DNA of 45,895 nt from an uncultured Bacteroidia bacterium (GCA_902779785.1 CACZDC010000009.1:1-45895); one strand, 5' to 3'; shown: positions 7,029 through 15,865, numbered from the stretch's first letter. The notes: generated from the letters alone by a model not told the origin. Numbers and translations: made by a program.

Positions 7029-8577
7029 CTTTTGCATTGTACATTTCATTCTGCAGGATGGAGAAATCTGTAACTTCTTCCAGTGCAAGACGTATTTTGT
7101 AGCGCCTTTTCCATCTCGACACAAAGGAATTGAATAATCCCCGTTTGAGATACGCCCCGAGTATGGGGCTGGTTTTAAGCGTAATAGACCTGATACCTTT
7201 TTCAATGACGTAGAAGGAAATCTTACGTTCTATTTCCTCATCAATGACCACTGTGGAGTGAATCTTGCCCGTGCCGTGGCACAGAGGGCACTGCTCCTCG
7301 GTATTGATTTCCGTCACGGGGCGGATCCGCTGGCGGGTGATCTGCATCAGCCCGAATTTGGTCAGCGGCAGCACATTGTGCTTTGCCCTGTCTTCTTCCA
7401 TCAGCTCCTGCATATACTTGTGGAGGGCGTTCCGGTGATCGACGGATTCCATATCTATGAAATCCACGATGACTATGCCTCCCATATCGCGGAGCCTCAG
7501 CTGCCGTGCAATCTCTTCCGCGGCCATCTTGTTGACCTCGAAGGAATTCTCTTCCTGATCGTGGGTCTTGGTGCGTATGCCGCTGTTTACGTCGATTACA
7601 TTCAGCGCTTCCGTGGTCTCGATCACCAGATAAGCTCCCTGCCTCATAGGCACCACCTTTCCGAAGGAACTCTTGATCTGCCGGGTGACCTCGAAATGGT
7701 CGTAAATCGGCTGGCGGCCTTCATAGAGGTGGACAATCTTCTCCTGTTCGGGCGAAATCAGCGAGATATATTTCCGGGCTTCGTCGCAGACCTTCTCGTC
7801 ATTGATCCAAATATTTGAAAATGAATCGTTCAGGAGGTCCCGCAGCACTGCGGTCGTCTTGCTGTATTCCGTAAAGAGATTCTGTACGGTCTTGCCTTTG
7901 GCAATCTTTGTCCAGGAGCTCTCCCACTTTTCGATAAGGGAACGGGTCTCGCCCACGAGGGTGGCGGCCGTCTTTCCTTCCGCTGCCGTGCGGATAATCG
8001 CACCGTAGTTTTTCGGGAGAATGCTCTTGACCAGTGTCTCAAGTCTACGTTTCTCTTCCTTCGAGCCAATCTTCTGGGATAGGCTGATCTTGTCGGCGAA
8101 GGGGAGAAGTACAATGTTTCGTCCTGCCAATGAAATTTCCGCAGTCAGTCGTGAACCCTTCGTGGAAATCGGTTCCTTCACTATCTGGACCACTATCATC
8201 TGGCCGGGGGAGAGGTAATCCTCTATCTTGCCCTCCTTCGGGAGCGGCTCCCCGATCTCAATCTGGGAGTAGAGCTCGCCCGGAGGCGTTTTCCCGCCGG
8301 CTGAGCGCACGAACTTGTCGAACGCGCCGAAGTATAGTCCAAGGTCGAGATAATGGATGAAGGCTTCCTTCTTGTCTCCGATATCCACGAAGGCAGCATT
8401 GAGGTTCGGCAGGAGTTTCTTCACCTTTCCCAGGTGAACGTCCCCTACGGAGAACTTGTTCCCAGTGCTGGACTCCGTGTTGTACTCGATCAGCCTGTGG
8501 TTCTCCATCAGGGCGATGTGTACTTCTGTCGGCCTTACGTCGACAATCAGATCCTTGTCCGCTTTCTCAGACTCCAT
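7012..8577 (-). CDS. rng: Ribonuclease G/E family endoribonuclease
   Basis: This 521-residue single-strand-specific endoribonuclease is of the RNase E/G type and acts in mRNA decay and rRNA processing. An N-terminal S1-like region (residues about 35-135, VGDVHLGKVKKLLPNLNAAFVDIG) is followed by the catalytic DNase I-like fold. Metal-binding aspartates are likely in NVIDVNSG and IVIVDFIDM. The Zn-link motif CPLCHGTGK supports dimerisation. There is no long C-terminal degradosome scaffold, so it is RNase G-like in length. It converges on the tRNA pair and has its own terminator. No strong promoter is visible upstream. Confidence 0.94.
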   Translation of the reverse strand: MESEKADKDLIVDVRPTEVHIALMENHRLIEYNTESSTGNKFSVGDVHLGKVKKLLPNLNAAFVDIGDKKEAFIHYLDLGLYFGAFDKFVRSAGGKTPPGELYSQIEIGEPLPKEGKIEDYLSPGQMIVVQIVKEPISTKGSRLTAEISLAGRNIVLLPFADKISLSQKIGSKEEKRRLETLVKSILPKNYGAIIRTAAEGKTAATLVGETRSLIEKWESSWTKIAKGKTVQNLFTEYSKTTAVLRDLLNDSFSNIWINDEKVCDEARKYISLISPEQEKIVHLYEGRQPIYDHFEVTRQIKSSFGKVVPMRQGAYLVIETTEALNVIDVNSGIRTKTHDQEENSFEVNKMAAEEIARQLRLRDMGGIVIVDFIDMESVDHRNALHKYMQELMEEDRAKHNVLPLTKFGLMQITRQRIRPVTEINTEEQCPLCHGTGKIHSTVVIDEEIERKISFYVIEKGIRSITLKTSPILGAYLKRGLFNSFVSRWKRRYKIRLALEEVTDFSILQNEMYNAKGEKLE

Positions 8578-8602
8578 TTGGAAATTGTATTAGTACGACA
8601 AA

Positions 8603-8630
8603 AGGGCTTCCGGCATCACCGGTAAGCCCT
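8603..8630 (-). terminator. Terminator of the HU/bS22-like operon
   Basis: AGGGCTT (8603-8609) pairs with AAGCCCT (8624-8630), with an inner CCGG/CCGG extension and one bulge. On the minus strand the hairpin is followed by TTTTGTCGT. It ends the operon about 50 bp after its last stop codon and before rng. Confidence 0.75.
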
Positions 8631-8677
8631 CTCGCTTTCAGCAGACTGCTAAAATGGCAGACACATTGGAAGAAGGC

Positions 8678-8767
8678 TTACTTCTTCTTATGTCTGTTTT
8701 TGCGCAAGCGCTTTTTACGCTTGTGCGTCGCCATCTTATGTCTTTTTCTTTTTTTACCGCTAGGCAT
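8678..8767 (-). CDS. Tiny basic ribosomal protein of the bS22/AURKAIP1-COX24 type
   Basis: This 29-residue protein starts MPSGKKRKRHKMATHKRKKR. About two thirds of its residues are Lys, Arg or His. It matches what I know as the AURKAIP1/COX24 domain, shared by mitochondrial ribosome protein mS38 and actinobacterial bS22, which binds rRNA in the small subunit. It is easily missed because of its length. It lies 21 bp after the HU stop and before a terminator, so it is expressed with HU. Function is inferred from family resemblance. Confidence 0.85.
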   Translation of the reverse strand: MPSGKKRKRHKMATHKRKKRLRKNRHKKK

Positions 8768-8788
8768 AGTGTTGTTGTTTAAGGATTA

Positions 8789-9070
8789 TTATTTGCTATC
8801 CTTGACGGCGGCGACGAATACCTTGGCCGGTTTGAAAGCCGGGATATTGTGCGCCGGGATAGTCATAGTCGTGCGCTTGGTGATATTGCGGGCGGCTTTT
8901 TCTGCACGGTGCTTGATGATGAAGCTACCAAATCCGCGAAGGTACACGGGCTCACCGGCAATAATGGAATCCTTTACCACTTTAGTGAACTCTTCAACAA
9001 TGTTCTGAACTTGAATTTTCTCAACGCCTGTTGACTTTGCAACTGCATTGACAATCTCTGCCTTTGTCAT
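8789..9070 (-). CDS. HU family DNA-binding protein
   Basis: This 93-residue histone-like protein has the HU/IHF fold: an N-terminal helical dimerisation part (MTKAEIVNAVAKSTGV) and beta-arm signature RGFGSFIIKHRAEKAARNITK. It also has the intercalation site motif IPAHNIPAFKPAKVF. It compacts and bends DNA in the nucleoid. It has a well-formed promoter upstream and is followed by the bS22-like gene. Confidence 0.95.
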   Translation of the reverse strand: MTKAEIVNAVAKSTGVEKIQVQNIVEEFTKVVKDSIIAGEPVYLRGFGSFIIKHRAEKAARNITKRTTMTIPAHNIPAFKPAKVFVAAVKDSK

Positions 9071-9125
9071 AATTATTACTATATAAATTAAATGTACTTA
9101 TCCTCTACTGTGGGGATTCGGAGTG

Positions 9126-9156
9126 CAAAAATACACATAAACTTTGATAAATCAAA
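9126..9156 (-). promoter_or_regulatory. Promoter of the HU operon
   Basis: On the minus strand the -7 motif TATTTTTG (9126-9133) and a -33 TTTG (9153-9156) are spaced by exactly 19 bp. The start codon is about 55 bp downstream. Confidence 0.8.
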
Positions 9157-9177
9157 ACCTTATTTTGTTTTTTGTCT

Positions 9178-9185
9178 TATCTTTG
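9178..9185 (+). promoter_or_regulatory. -7 element of the lon operon
   Basis: TATCTTTG on the plus strand lies about 54 bp before the chosen lon start. It rules out the in-frame codon at 9144 as the true start. A -33 TTTG at the expected spacing is not evident. Confidence 0.65.
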
Positions 9186-9239
9186 TATTTGGCACGGAGA
9201 TTGACCATATATCCGGCCGACAAAGAAAACAGACGATAT

Positions 9240-11642
9240 ATGACAAAATGTCAGACAATGTTCTTCGCTCCCCACGGAGTTGAAGTGAATATAATGCCAG
9301 TAGTGGGAGACGGCCCGCTTTCCCAGATCGATGAATCGAGACTTCCGGACAGTCTGGGCATACTTGCGCTCCGCAATGCCGTGATTTTCCCCGGAACGGT
9401 GTATCCCGTGACCGTTGGCCGTGACAAGTCCATCCGTGTCGTGCGTGACGCGGAAAAAGGGGACGGGCTGCTCGGAGCCGTGCCACAGAATGACGTTACG
9501 GTCGAGGACCCTTCCGAGAACGACCTTTTCCGTTTCGGAACGGTTTGCAAGGTCATCAAGACCCTGGAGATGCCGGACGGCTCGCTTACGGCTATTCTGC
9601 AGGCGTTCCATCGTATTGAAATCAAGGGGATTACGGCCTATGAGCCATACATAAAGGCCCGTGTCGGCTACTTGCACGACAGCGAGCCCGACGAGGAGAA
9701 CGCGCAGAGAATCGACGTCCTTTCGAGTGCCCTGAAGGATTTCGCCACGGAGGTCATCCAGTCTTCTTCCTTCGTGCCGAAAGAGGCTGCCTCCGCCCTT
9801 GCGTCGATAGACAGTTTCCCTTTCCTTGTGAATTTCATCGCTACCACCATCGAGGTCGAGAATTTCCAGGAGAGGGTGGCCCTGCTGAACCACGACAATA
9901 TCTTCGACCGCGGAATGGCGCTCCTGACCGTCCTGGAAACCCAGATCCAACTGATGCGGATCAAGCAGGAAATCAGCCAGAAAGTCAAATCCGACATAGA
10001 CCAGCAGCAGAGGGAGTATTATCTTAACAATCAGCTCCGTACCATCCAGGAGGAACTCGGGATGGACGATTCCGAGGACTTCGCCAAACTCCGCGAAAGG
10101 GCCGCCTCTAAGAAGTGGCCGGAATCGGTCAAGGCCATATTCGACAAGGAAATGGCCCGCCTGGAGAAATACAACCCTTCGAGCCCGGACTACAGCATCC
10201 AGTACAATTATGTCCAGTTTATGCTGGACCTTCCCTGGGGCGAAATGTCGGAGGACAATCTGGACCTGAAGAATGCCCAGAAGGTCCTGGACGAGGACCA
10301 TTATGGTCTGGACACGGTCAAGGACCGCATTATCGAGTACCTTGCGGTGCTGAAGCTGAAAGGGAATATGAAGTCCCCGATCCTCTGCCTATGGGGCCCT
10401 CCGGGAGTGGGCAAGACCTCGCTCGGAAAGTCCATCGCAAGGGCCCTGGGACGCAAATACGTGAGGATATCCCTCGGCGGAATGCACGACGAGGCTGAGA
10501 TCCGCGGACACCGCAAGACTTATGTCGGCGCCCTTCCGGGACGTATTCTCAGCGGCATCCAGAGGGCCGGGACTTCCAATCCGGTCATCGTACTGGATGA
10601 AATCGACAAACTCGCCGCCGACTTCAAGGGAGACCCTTCCAGTGCCCTTCTGGAAGCCCTGGACCCCGAGCAGAACAGCACTTTCCACGACAATTACCTG
10701 GACATAGATTACGATCTTTCGAATGTCCTCTTCATAACCACGGCCAACGGTACTTCGACCATCCAGTCCGCCCTCCGCGACAGGATGGAGATGATCAACG
10801 TGACCGGCTACCTGGCCGAAGAAAAGCTTGAAATCGCGAAGAACTACCTGCTGCCCAAGCAGTTGAAGGAGCACGGCATCGATTCGGTGATCACCATCAA
10901 CAAGGGCGCCCTCCAGGGTATCATAGACAGTTATACCCACGAGTCCGGTGTCCGCGGCCTGGAGAAACAGATAGCCAAGATAGCCCGTGTGACCGCTAAG
11001 AAAATCGCCCTCGGAGAGGAGTATCCGACGCTCATCGAGAAGAAGCATCTTCGTGAGTATCTGGGACTTCCGACCGCTTTCCACGACAAGGTGGAGGGCA
11101 ATGAAGGGGCTGGCGTGGTGACGGGACTTGCGTGGACGGAACTCGGCGGAGAGATTCTCTTCGTGGAAAGTTCGGTCTCTTCGGGGAAGGGCAATCTTTC
11201 GATGACCGGCAACCTCGGCGACGTGATGAAGGAGTCCGCCCAGATTGCCTGGCAGTACATCAAGGCCCACCCTCAGCTCGCGGGAATGACCACGGAAGAG
11301 TTTATGGCCAAGGACATCCACGTTCACGTCCCTGAGGGCGCAGTCCCGAAGGACGGCCCGTCGGCAGGCATCACGATGGTCTCGTCAATGGTCTCCGCGC
11401 TCCGTCGCCAGGCCCTGAAGCCGGGCATTGCGATGACCGGAGAAATGACCCTGCGCGGCCGCGTGCTGCCGGTCGGCGGCATCAAGGAAAAGATCCTTGC
11501 AGCCAAGCGGGCAGGGGTAAAAACCATCCTTCTGAGCGAAGAAAACAAAAAAGATATCGAGGATATCAAGGATATTTACGTAAAAGGTCTTAACTTTGTC
11601 TATGTGAAAGAGATTGGCGATGTAATCGACTATATCTTCTAG
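9240..11642 (+). CDS. lon: ATP-dependent protease Lon
   Basis: Lon degrades misfolded and regulatory proteins in the cytoplasm. The 800-residue protein has the N-terminal substrate-binding LON domain ([20 protein letters not shown]). The AAA+ module carries Walker [10 protein letters not shown] (about residue 385) and Walker B VIVLDEID. The C-terminal peptidase has the catalytic Ser in [10 protein letters not shown] (about 707) and Lys in [14 protein letters not shown] (about 749). I start at 9240, downstream of the -7 motif; 9294 (MPVVGDGP) is an alternative, and the codon at 9144 lies upstream of the promoter. The ung ATG follows the stop with no gap. No heat-shock operator is evident. Confidence 0.95.
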   Translation: MTKCQTMFFAPHGVEVNIMPVVGDGPLSQIDESRLPDSLGILALRNAVIFPGTVYPVTVGRDKSIRVVRDAEKGDGLLGAVPQNDVTVEDPSENDLFRFGTVCKVIKTLEMPDGSLTAILQAFHRIEIKGITAYEPYIKARVGYLHDSEPDEENAQRIDVLSSALKDFATEVIQSSSFVPKEAASALASIDSFPFLVNFIATTIEVENFQERVALLNHDNIFDRGMALLTVLETQIQLMRIKQEISQKVKSDIDQQQREYYLNNQLRTIQEELGMDDSEDFAKLRERAASKKWPESVKAIFDKEMARLEKYNPSSPDYSIQYNYVQFMLDLPWGEMSEDNLDLKNAQKVLDEDHYGLDTVKDRIIEYLAVLKLKGNMKSPILCLWGPPGVGKTSLGKSIARALGRKYVRISLGGMHDEAEIRGHRKTYVGALPGRILSGIQRAGTSNPVIVLDEIDKLAADFKGDPSSALLEALDPEQNSTFHDNYLDIDYDLSNVLFITTANGTSTIQSALRDRMEMINVTGYLAEEKLEIAKNYLLPKQLKEHGIDSVITINKGALQGIIDSYTHESGVRGLEKQIAKIARVTAKKIALGEEYPTLIEKKHLREYLGLPTAFHDKVEGNEGAGVVTGLAWTELGGEILFVESSVSSGKGNLSMTGNLGDVMKESAQIAWQYIKAHPQLAGMTTEEFMAKDIHVHVPEGAVPKDGPSAGITMVSSMVSALRRQALKPGIAMTGEMTLRGRVLPVGGIKEKILAAKRAGVKTILLSEENKKDIEDIKDIYVKGLNFVYVKEIGDVIDYIF

Positions 11643-12311
11643 ATGCAGGTAAAGATAGAACAAAGCTGGAAGGAGGCGCTCGCCCCGGAGTTCGGAAAAC
11701 CGTACTTCGAGGCGCTTGTGCGTTATCTGCACGAGGAAAAGGCCGCCGGAAAGGTCATATATCCTCCGGGCCCGATGATTTTCCGAGCCTTCGAGCTTAC
11801 TCCTCTTCCACAAGTGAAGGTGGTCATCCTCGGCCAGGACCCCTATCACGGTCCCGGCCAGGCTATGGGCCTGTCCTTTTCCGTTCCGGACGGAGTTCCG
11901 GCACCTCCTTCGCTCCGCAATATTTTCAAGGAAATAAGTTCAGACCTTGGCCTGGAGATGTCTGGAAGACCGAATCTGGAAAAATGGGCAAGGCAGGGAG
12001 TGCTGCTGCTGAACACGGCGCTTACCGTGCTCTCCGGCTCTCCGGCCTCGCACAGCCGCATAGGCTGGCAGGAGTTTACCGACGCCGTGATCAAGACCGT
12101 CTCCGAGCGCTGCGACGGAGTGGTATTCCTGCTTTGGGGCCGCTTTGCCCAGAGCAAGGCTTCGCTGATCGACTCCTCCAGGCATCTTGTCCTGACGGCC
12201 GCCCACCCTTCGCCGCTTGCCGGCGGAGCCTTTTTCGGCTGCAGGCATTTTTCAAAGACAAACGACTATCTTATCTCCAGGGGCAAATCCCCGATTGATT
12301 GGCAGTTATGA
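11643..12311 (+). CDS. ung: Uracil-DNA glycosylase, family 1
   Basis: Ung removes uracil from DNA and starts base-excision repair. The catalytic water-activating loop GQDPYH is at residues 64-69 (D66), and the leucine intercalation loop [20 protein letters not shown] is near the C-terminus. The length of 222 residues is normal. It begins immediately after the lon stop codon, and coaD overlaps its end by four bases (ATGA), so the three are translated in a coupled series. Confidence 0.96.
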   Translation: MQVKIEQSWKEALAPEFGKPYFEALVRYLHEEKAAGKVIYPPGPMIFRAFELTPLPQVKVVILGQDPYHGPGQAMGLSFSVPDGVPAPPSLRNIFKEISSDLGLEMSGRPNLEKWARQGVLLLNTALTVLSGSPASHSRIGWQEFTDAVIKTVSERCDGVVFLLWGRFAQSKASLIDSSRHLVLTAAHPSPLAGGAFFGCRHFSKTNDYLISRGKSPIDWQL

Positions 12312-12766
12312 TAAGGAAAGCATTTTTCCCCGGCTCTTTCGACCCCTTTACGGCCGGGCACCTGAATATTCTGAAAAGGGCCCTGACGATGTTCGACGAA
12401 GTCGTCGTCGCCGTGGGTATCAATCAGGACAAGCGCGGTTTCTTCGATATGGAAAAGCGGCTGGAGATAATCCGCGCCGCTACGGCCGGCCTCAAGGGAG
12501 TGTCTGTTATCCAGTATGACACTCTGACCATAGACGCCTGCCGCGCCCTCGGTATCAAGCATATAGTCCGGGGAGTGAGGAATATGATAGACTTCGAGAC
12601 TGAGAGGTCCATAGCCGATGCCAACCGCCGACTGGCCCCCGATATCGAGACCATCATCATCCCGACCGCCCAGGAATTCGCCCATATTTCTTCTTCGGCG
12701 GTGAGGGATATCCTGAAACATCACGGCGACTATTCCGCCTTTATTCCGGAGGGTGTAAAGCTATGA
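12308..12766 (+). CDS. coaD: Phosphopantetheine adenylyltransferase
   Basis: CoaD transfers AMP from ATP to 4'-phosphopantetheine, the penultimate step of coenzyme A synthesis. This 152-residue protein has the nucleotidyltransferase (T/H)xGH motif in [13 protein letters not shown] (H18), the substrate loop [14 protein letters not shown] and the second ATP motif ISSSAVRDI. The start at 12308 overlaps the ung stop by four bases. Its own stop overlaps the next gene by four bases too. Confidence 0.96.
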   Translation: MIRKAFFPGSFDPFTAGHLNILKRALTMFDEVVVAVGINQDKRGFFDMEKRLEIIRAATAGLKGVSVIQYDTLTIDACRALGIKHIVRGVRNMIDFETERSIADANRRLAPDIETIIIPTAQEFAHISSSAVRDILKHHGDYSAFIPEGVKL

Positions 12767-14217
12767 AAAAGTTTCTGCTCTGTCTGTCGCTGCTTTGCTG
12801 TATCCCGGCCCTGGCCCAGGAGCCATATTCCGAGCTGGGAGCCAAGCTGGACGAGTATTTCGTGGCTCTCACCGGGGAGAGCGCCCAGGTGCAAAATGCT
12901 GAGTGTGACTTTCTTATCTCCTCCTGCAAGGACTCTCTGGTGCGCCAGTACGTCGCCTTGAAAATCTATGACCATTATCTCAATTCCAAGATAATGGGGG
13001 ACGATGCGGTCGCCGTCCACGTGGTCGAGGAGTGGTTCATTCCCGGAAAGGTGAAGATGAAAACGGACCTGGACCTTCTCAACGCCCAGGTTTTCGCGGC
13101 CTTCAACCGGCATTCCCTCATCGGGGCCAAGGCTCCGCTGCTTTTCCTGAAGGATGCCGACGGCAAGAGTTTCAGGATCCCCCAGGCAAAGGAAGACGGC
13201 TGGTCGGCCCTGTATTTTTACGATACTTCCTGCGGCACTTGCAAGGTTGAATCGGCCAGGCTGAAGGAACTTGTCTCTTCCGGGAAAGTGCCTTTTAAAC
13301 TTTACGCCATCTATGTAGGAGCCGAGGAAGCCTCCTGGAAAGCATTCAGGGAGTCTTTCCCCGAGGCCGTGCATCTCTGGGACCCCGGCGCAACTTCTGA
13401 TATGCAGCGCAAGTACGGCATCCTCCAGACCCCGAAGCTCTTCCTTCTGGACGCCGGCGGGACCATAGTGGGCCGCGGCCTGGACACTCCGGCCCTGGAA
13501 ACCCTTCTGCACCGCCTTTCCGACAGCGCTCAATATGAATACGGTGGAGAGTCCCAGATGGAGATGTATGACAAGACTTTCTCCGTCTATGGGGATACTC
13601 TCAAGCCGAAACATATCGTCGAGGTCGGGGAATATGTGGCCGCCAAGACTATCGGGGAAGGCGATATCGCAGCCTACCGCCAGATGGAGGGCGACCTTCT
13701 TTACTACCTCTCGTCGCAGAGAGGGGAGGCCTACAAGGAGGGAACGGCTGAGTTCATAGATAAGTTCATTCTGGTTCCGGACATTTGGGACCGTCAAGAA
13801 GATACTCTCCGCGTGCTGTCCCTGGCCGGGATGATGAAGGATCTCTCGCTCCGTACTCCGGTCGGCTCCGTGGTCCCTGATCTGAAGGTCCCTGGGACGC
13901 TGCGCAAGAAGCCCTGGCTGCTGTGCAAGGGTGTCCGTAAAGGCGAATTCGAGCTTCAGAAACTGAAGGGCTCGCCGGCTTATGTGGTGTTCTATTCTCC
14001 GGAATGCCTGCAGTGCAAGGAAACTCTCTCCGCCGTGGACGCTCTTGTCGCCGCTGACAGGAAAGCAAGGGTGCTGCTGGTGGATATGGATGCTCTCCGC
14101 CGCTCCGATCCTGCCCTGACTACGGTCCTTCTCGATACCTTCGACCTTTCCGTCCTTCCTTTTATCCTGCAGCTGGACAAGAAGGGAACCATAGTCCATC
14201 GTTACGTACAGTTATGA
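12763..14217 (+). CDS. Secreted thioredoxin-like protein with two CxxC-type domains
   Basis: This 484-residue protein has a signal peptide ([19 protein letters not shown]) and is therefore periplasmic. A helical N-terminal region (residues about 20-125) is followed by a thioredoxin-like domain with the motif TSCGTCKVE (about 155-163) and the cis-Pro loop LQTPKLFLLD. A second thioredoxin-like segment near the C-terminus has SPECLQCKET and the loop VLPFILQLDKKG. It resembles Bacteroidales TlpA/DUF5106-type proteins. A thiol-disulfide role in the envelope is likely, but substrates are unknown. Both ends overlap neighbours by ATGA, tying it to a cytoplasmic housekeeping operon. Confidence 0.8.
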   Translation: MKKFLLCLSLLCCIPALAQEPYSELGAKLDEYFVALTGESAQVQNAECDFLISSCKDSLVRQYVALKIYDHYLNSKIMGDDAVAVHVVEEWFIPGKVKMKTDLDLLNAQVFAAFNRHSLIGAKAPLLFLKDADGKSFRIPQAKEDGWSALYFYDTSCGTCKVESARLKELVSSGKVPFKLYAIYVGAEEASWKAFRESFPEAVHLWDPGATSDMQRKYGILQTPKLFLLDAGGTIVGRGLDTPALETLLHRLSDSAQYEYGGESQMEMYDKTFSVYGDTLKPKHIVEVGEYVAAKTIGEGDIAAYRQMEGDLLYYLSSQRGEAYKEGTAEFIDKFILVPDIWDRQEDTLRVLSLAGMMKDLSLRTPVGSVVPDLKVPGTLRKKPWLLCKGVRKGEFELQKLKGSPAYVVFYSPECLQCKETLSAVDALVAADRKARVLLVDMDALRRSDPALTTVLLDTFDLSVLPFILQLDKKGTIVHRYVQL

Positions 14218-14447
14218 CCAGAAAGCGCAAACTCCCTTCGGGCGTCGATCCCGAATACCTGGAGAAACAGAAGAAGGCTCTTTTGAGGAAGAACCGTTAC
14301 GTGCTCTATTTCAATGACAGCGAAATGGCCGCGGTAGACGAGTATTGCTCTCGTTTCAAGGTCCACGCCAAGGCCTCGCTGTTCCGTGAAGCAATAATGT
14401 CGAAAGTGTTGAGCGAACTGGAGGAGAATCATCCTACGCTTTTCTGA
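14214..14447 (+). CDS. Small conserved protein, possibly ribbon-helix-helix-like
   Basis: This 77-residue protein has a basic N-terminus (MTRKRKLPSGVDPEYLEKQ). The core KNRYVLYFNDSEMAAVDEYC...FREAIMSKVL has a short strand, then two helices, the order of a ribbon-helix-helix DNA-binding fold. I know similar proteins next to tadA in Bacteroidales, but no named function. It overlaps both the preceding gene (ATGA) and tadA (TGATG), so its expression is coupled. The DNA-binding idea is inference from secondary structure. Confidence 0.75.
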   Translation: MTRKRKLPSGVDPEYLEKQKKALLRKNRYVLYFNDSEMAAVDEYCSRFKVHAKASLFREAIMSKVLSELEENHPTLF

Positions 14448-14881
14448 TGGACAGGGACCTTCGTTTTATGAAAGAGGCCCTTCAGGAGGCCCGTTATGCC
14501 CTCTCCGACGGGGAAATCCCGATCGGCGCAGTGGTCGTATGGCGAGACAGCATTATCGCCCGAGGGCACAATATGACAGAGAAGCTTCACGACACTACGG
14601 CGCACGCTGAGATGCTCGCAGTGACTGCGGCGACTGAAGCGATCGGGGGGAAGTATCTGCAGGACTGTACTTTATATGTGACCATTGAGCCTTGCCCTAT
14701 GTGTGCCGGGGCGCTTAACTGGGCCCAGGTCGGACGCATTGTCTATGGCGCCGCGGACCCTCGTAGGGGATATTCGCTCTTTACACCCTCGCTGCTTCAT
14801 CCCCGGACGGAAGTCTCGTCGGGGGTGCTTGCAGATGAGTGTTCGGCTCTTGTGCAGGACTTTTTCAAGGCCCGGCGATAA
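14447..14881 (+). CDS. tadA: tRNA-specific adenosine deaminase
   Basis: TadA converts adenosine 34 of tRNA-Arg(ACG) to inosine. The zinc-binding motifs are HAEM (residues 53-56, with Glu55 as proton shuttle) and PCPMCAGAL (82-90). The 144-residue length is normal. It ends the lon operon. After the stop a weak hairpin (CCTC GTT GAGG) precedes CTTTG and may reduce read-through towards tRNA-Gln. Confidence 0.94.
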   Translation: MDRDLRFMKEALQEARYALSDGEIPIGAVVVWRDSIIARGHNMTEKLHDTTAHAEMLAVTAATEAIGGKYLQDCTLYVTIEPCPMCAGALNWAQVGRIVYGAADPRRGYSLFTPSLLHPRTEVSSGVLADECSALVQDFFKARR

Positions 14882-14933
14882 AATCCTTCCCCTCGTTGAG
14901 GAGGGCTTTGCTGCGGCCTTTGTCGGCGATGTG

Positions 14934-14964
14934 TTTGTTTTTTCGGTTTTTTGCGGTAAATTTG
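14934..14964 (+). promoter_or_regulatory. Promoter of tRNA-Gln
   Basis: A -33 TTTG at 14934-14937 and a -7 TAAATTTG at 14957-14964 are separated by 19 bp. The tRNA begins 11 bp after the -7 motif. Confidence 0.8.
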
Positions 14965-14975
14965 CAGCCCGGTAT

Positions 14976-15046
14976 TGAGATGTGGTGTAATGGTAGCACT
15001 AGGGATTTTGGTTCCCTCAGTTAGAGTTCGAATCTCTACATCTCAA
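14976..15046 (+). tRNA. tRNA-Gln (anticodon TTG)
   Basis: The acceptor TGAGATG pairs with CATCTCA and the discriminator is A15046. The anticodon arm AGGGA-TTTTGGT-TCCCT carries TTG. The T arm is TAGAG-TTCGAAT-CTCTA. It is followed by a T-rich stretch (TTTTCCCCC and then TTTTTT) that may terminate it. CCA is not encoded. Confidence 0.94.
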
Positions 15047-15129
15047 CTTTTCCCCCTTTTTTGTTTTTTAGACATCGCTGATTATCAGCTTCTTCTGTCG
15101 TGTCCCTTCCCCAGAAGCAGGGCGGCCCT

Positions 15130-15305
15130 CTGCCCTCGCGGCACTGCGGCATCGCGGGACTGCGTCTTTCGTGTGTCTTCGCGGCATCGTGGCATCGTGG
15201 CATTGTGGCATTGCGGGACTGCGTCTTTGCGCTTTCGTGTCTTCGCGGCAGCGCGGCATCGTGGCATTGCGGCATTGCGTCTTTCGCGTCTTCGCGTCAC
15301 AGCGG
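15130..15305. repeat. Degenerate short tandem array (GGCATCGTGG-like units)
   Basis: Units of about 10 bases recur with variation, for example ggcatcgtgg, ggcattgtgg, ggcattgcgg and ggcatcgcgg. They are interrupted by gactgcgtcttt and cgtgtcttcgc phrases that are themselves repeated. There are no unique spacers, so it is not a CRISPR array. Confidence 0.65.
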
Positions 15306-15318
15306 CACTGGTGCTTCG

Positions 15319-15388
15319 GAATATGCTGAAAATCAGAGTTATAACTGGCGGTCTTTGTTCCGTTCGGAACAGAGACTCTCGCATATTC
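15319..15388. repeat. 70-base stem-loop element
   Basis: The outer arms GAATATGC (15319-15326) and GCATATTC (15381-15388) pair perfectly. The inner 11-bp stem GTCTTTGTTCC (15351-15361) pairs with GGAACAGAGAC (15366-15376), with one G-U pair and a 4-base loop. It has no T tract on either strand, so it is not an ordinary terminator. It could be a structured RNA, a small palindromic repeat or a mobile-element remnant. Confidence 0.55.
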
Positions 15389-15413
15389 TCTTGTTCTTCA
15401 GCGACATACGCTG

Positions 15414-15446
15414 CGGCTCCACCATTCCGCCCGCAACCCGCTGCCC
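15414..15446 (+). repeat. 33-bp direct repeat, copy 1
   Basis: This copy is identical to 15833-15865 and starts CGGCTCCACCATTCCGCCCG. The first 14 bases also occur inside the extra segment of tsaB at 1382-1395. Confidence 0.8.
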
Positions 15447-15595
15447 GCTGTCCCTTCGCGCCTTCGGGCCGCTGTGTGTCGTTATGCCTTCGCGCCTTCG
15501 GGAAACTTGACATCGTTGCGCTTGGGGTGCTACGTTAATTTAGTCGTAAAATGTAAATTGTTGATTAGTAGTAGTTTGTGTGATTTAACCTGCGT

Positions 15596-15652
15596 AAAAG
15601 TACATAGGTTAAAATGGATAAATACCTGAAAGACAGCGAGTTGTATTTTACG
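15596..15652 (-). repeat. 57-bp dispersed element, copy B
   Basis: This aligns without gaps to 106-162. On the minus strand the shared frame reads SAVKYNSLSFRYLSILTYV and continues for 14 more residues past the copy. An 8-bp inverted repeat TTTAACCT/AGGTTAAA (15584-15591 and 15606-15613) overlaps its end. Confidence 0.55.
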
Positions 15653-15832
15653 GCAGAATGTTCCGCCCGCTGCTCGCTGCCCGCTGCTCGCTGCCTGCTG
15701 CCAGAAACCTGCTGCCAGCAACCCGCTGCCCTTCGTGCCTTCGGGCCGCTGAACCCTCGGCGTGCTTGCCGCCGCGCCTTCGGGCCGCTGGCCTTGCCGA
15801 CCGGGAAATGGTCGGCTTCGACCAGGAGCCCT

Positions 15833-15865
15833 CGGCTCCACCATTCCGCCCGCAACCCGCTGCCC
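15833..15865 (+). repeat. 33-bp direct repeat, copy 2
   Basis: This is a perfect copy of 15414-15446, 419 bp downstream. The following bases (ctcgtgccttc versus gctgtcccttcgcgccttc) remain loosely similar, so the two belong to a larger diverged unit. Confidence 0.8.

Noticed and set aside
12730-14199. 489-residue minus-strand frame over the thioredoxin-like gene
   Set aside because: It is a shadow of a gene with a signal peptide, CxxC motifs and overlapping start and stop signals.
15130-15305. CRISPR-like repetition
   Set aside because: Units are about 10 bases, degenerate and contiguous, with no unique spacers and no cas genes in the window.
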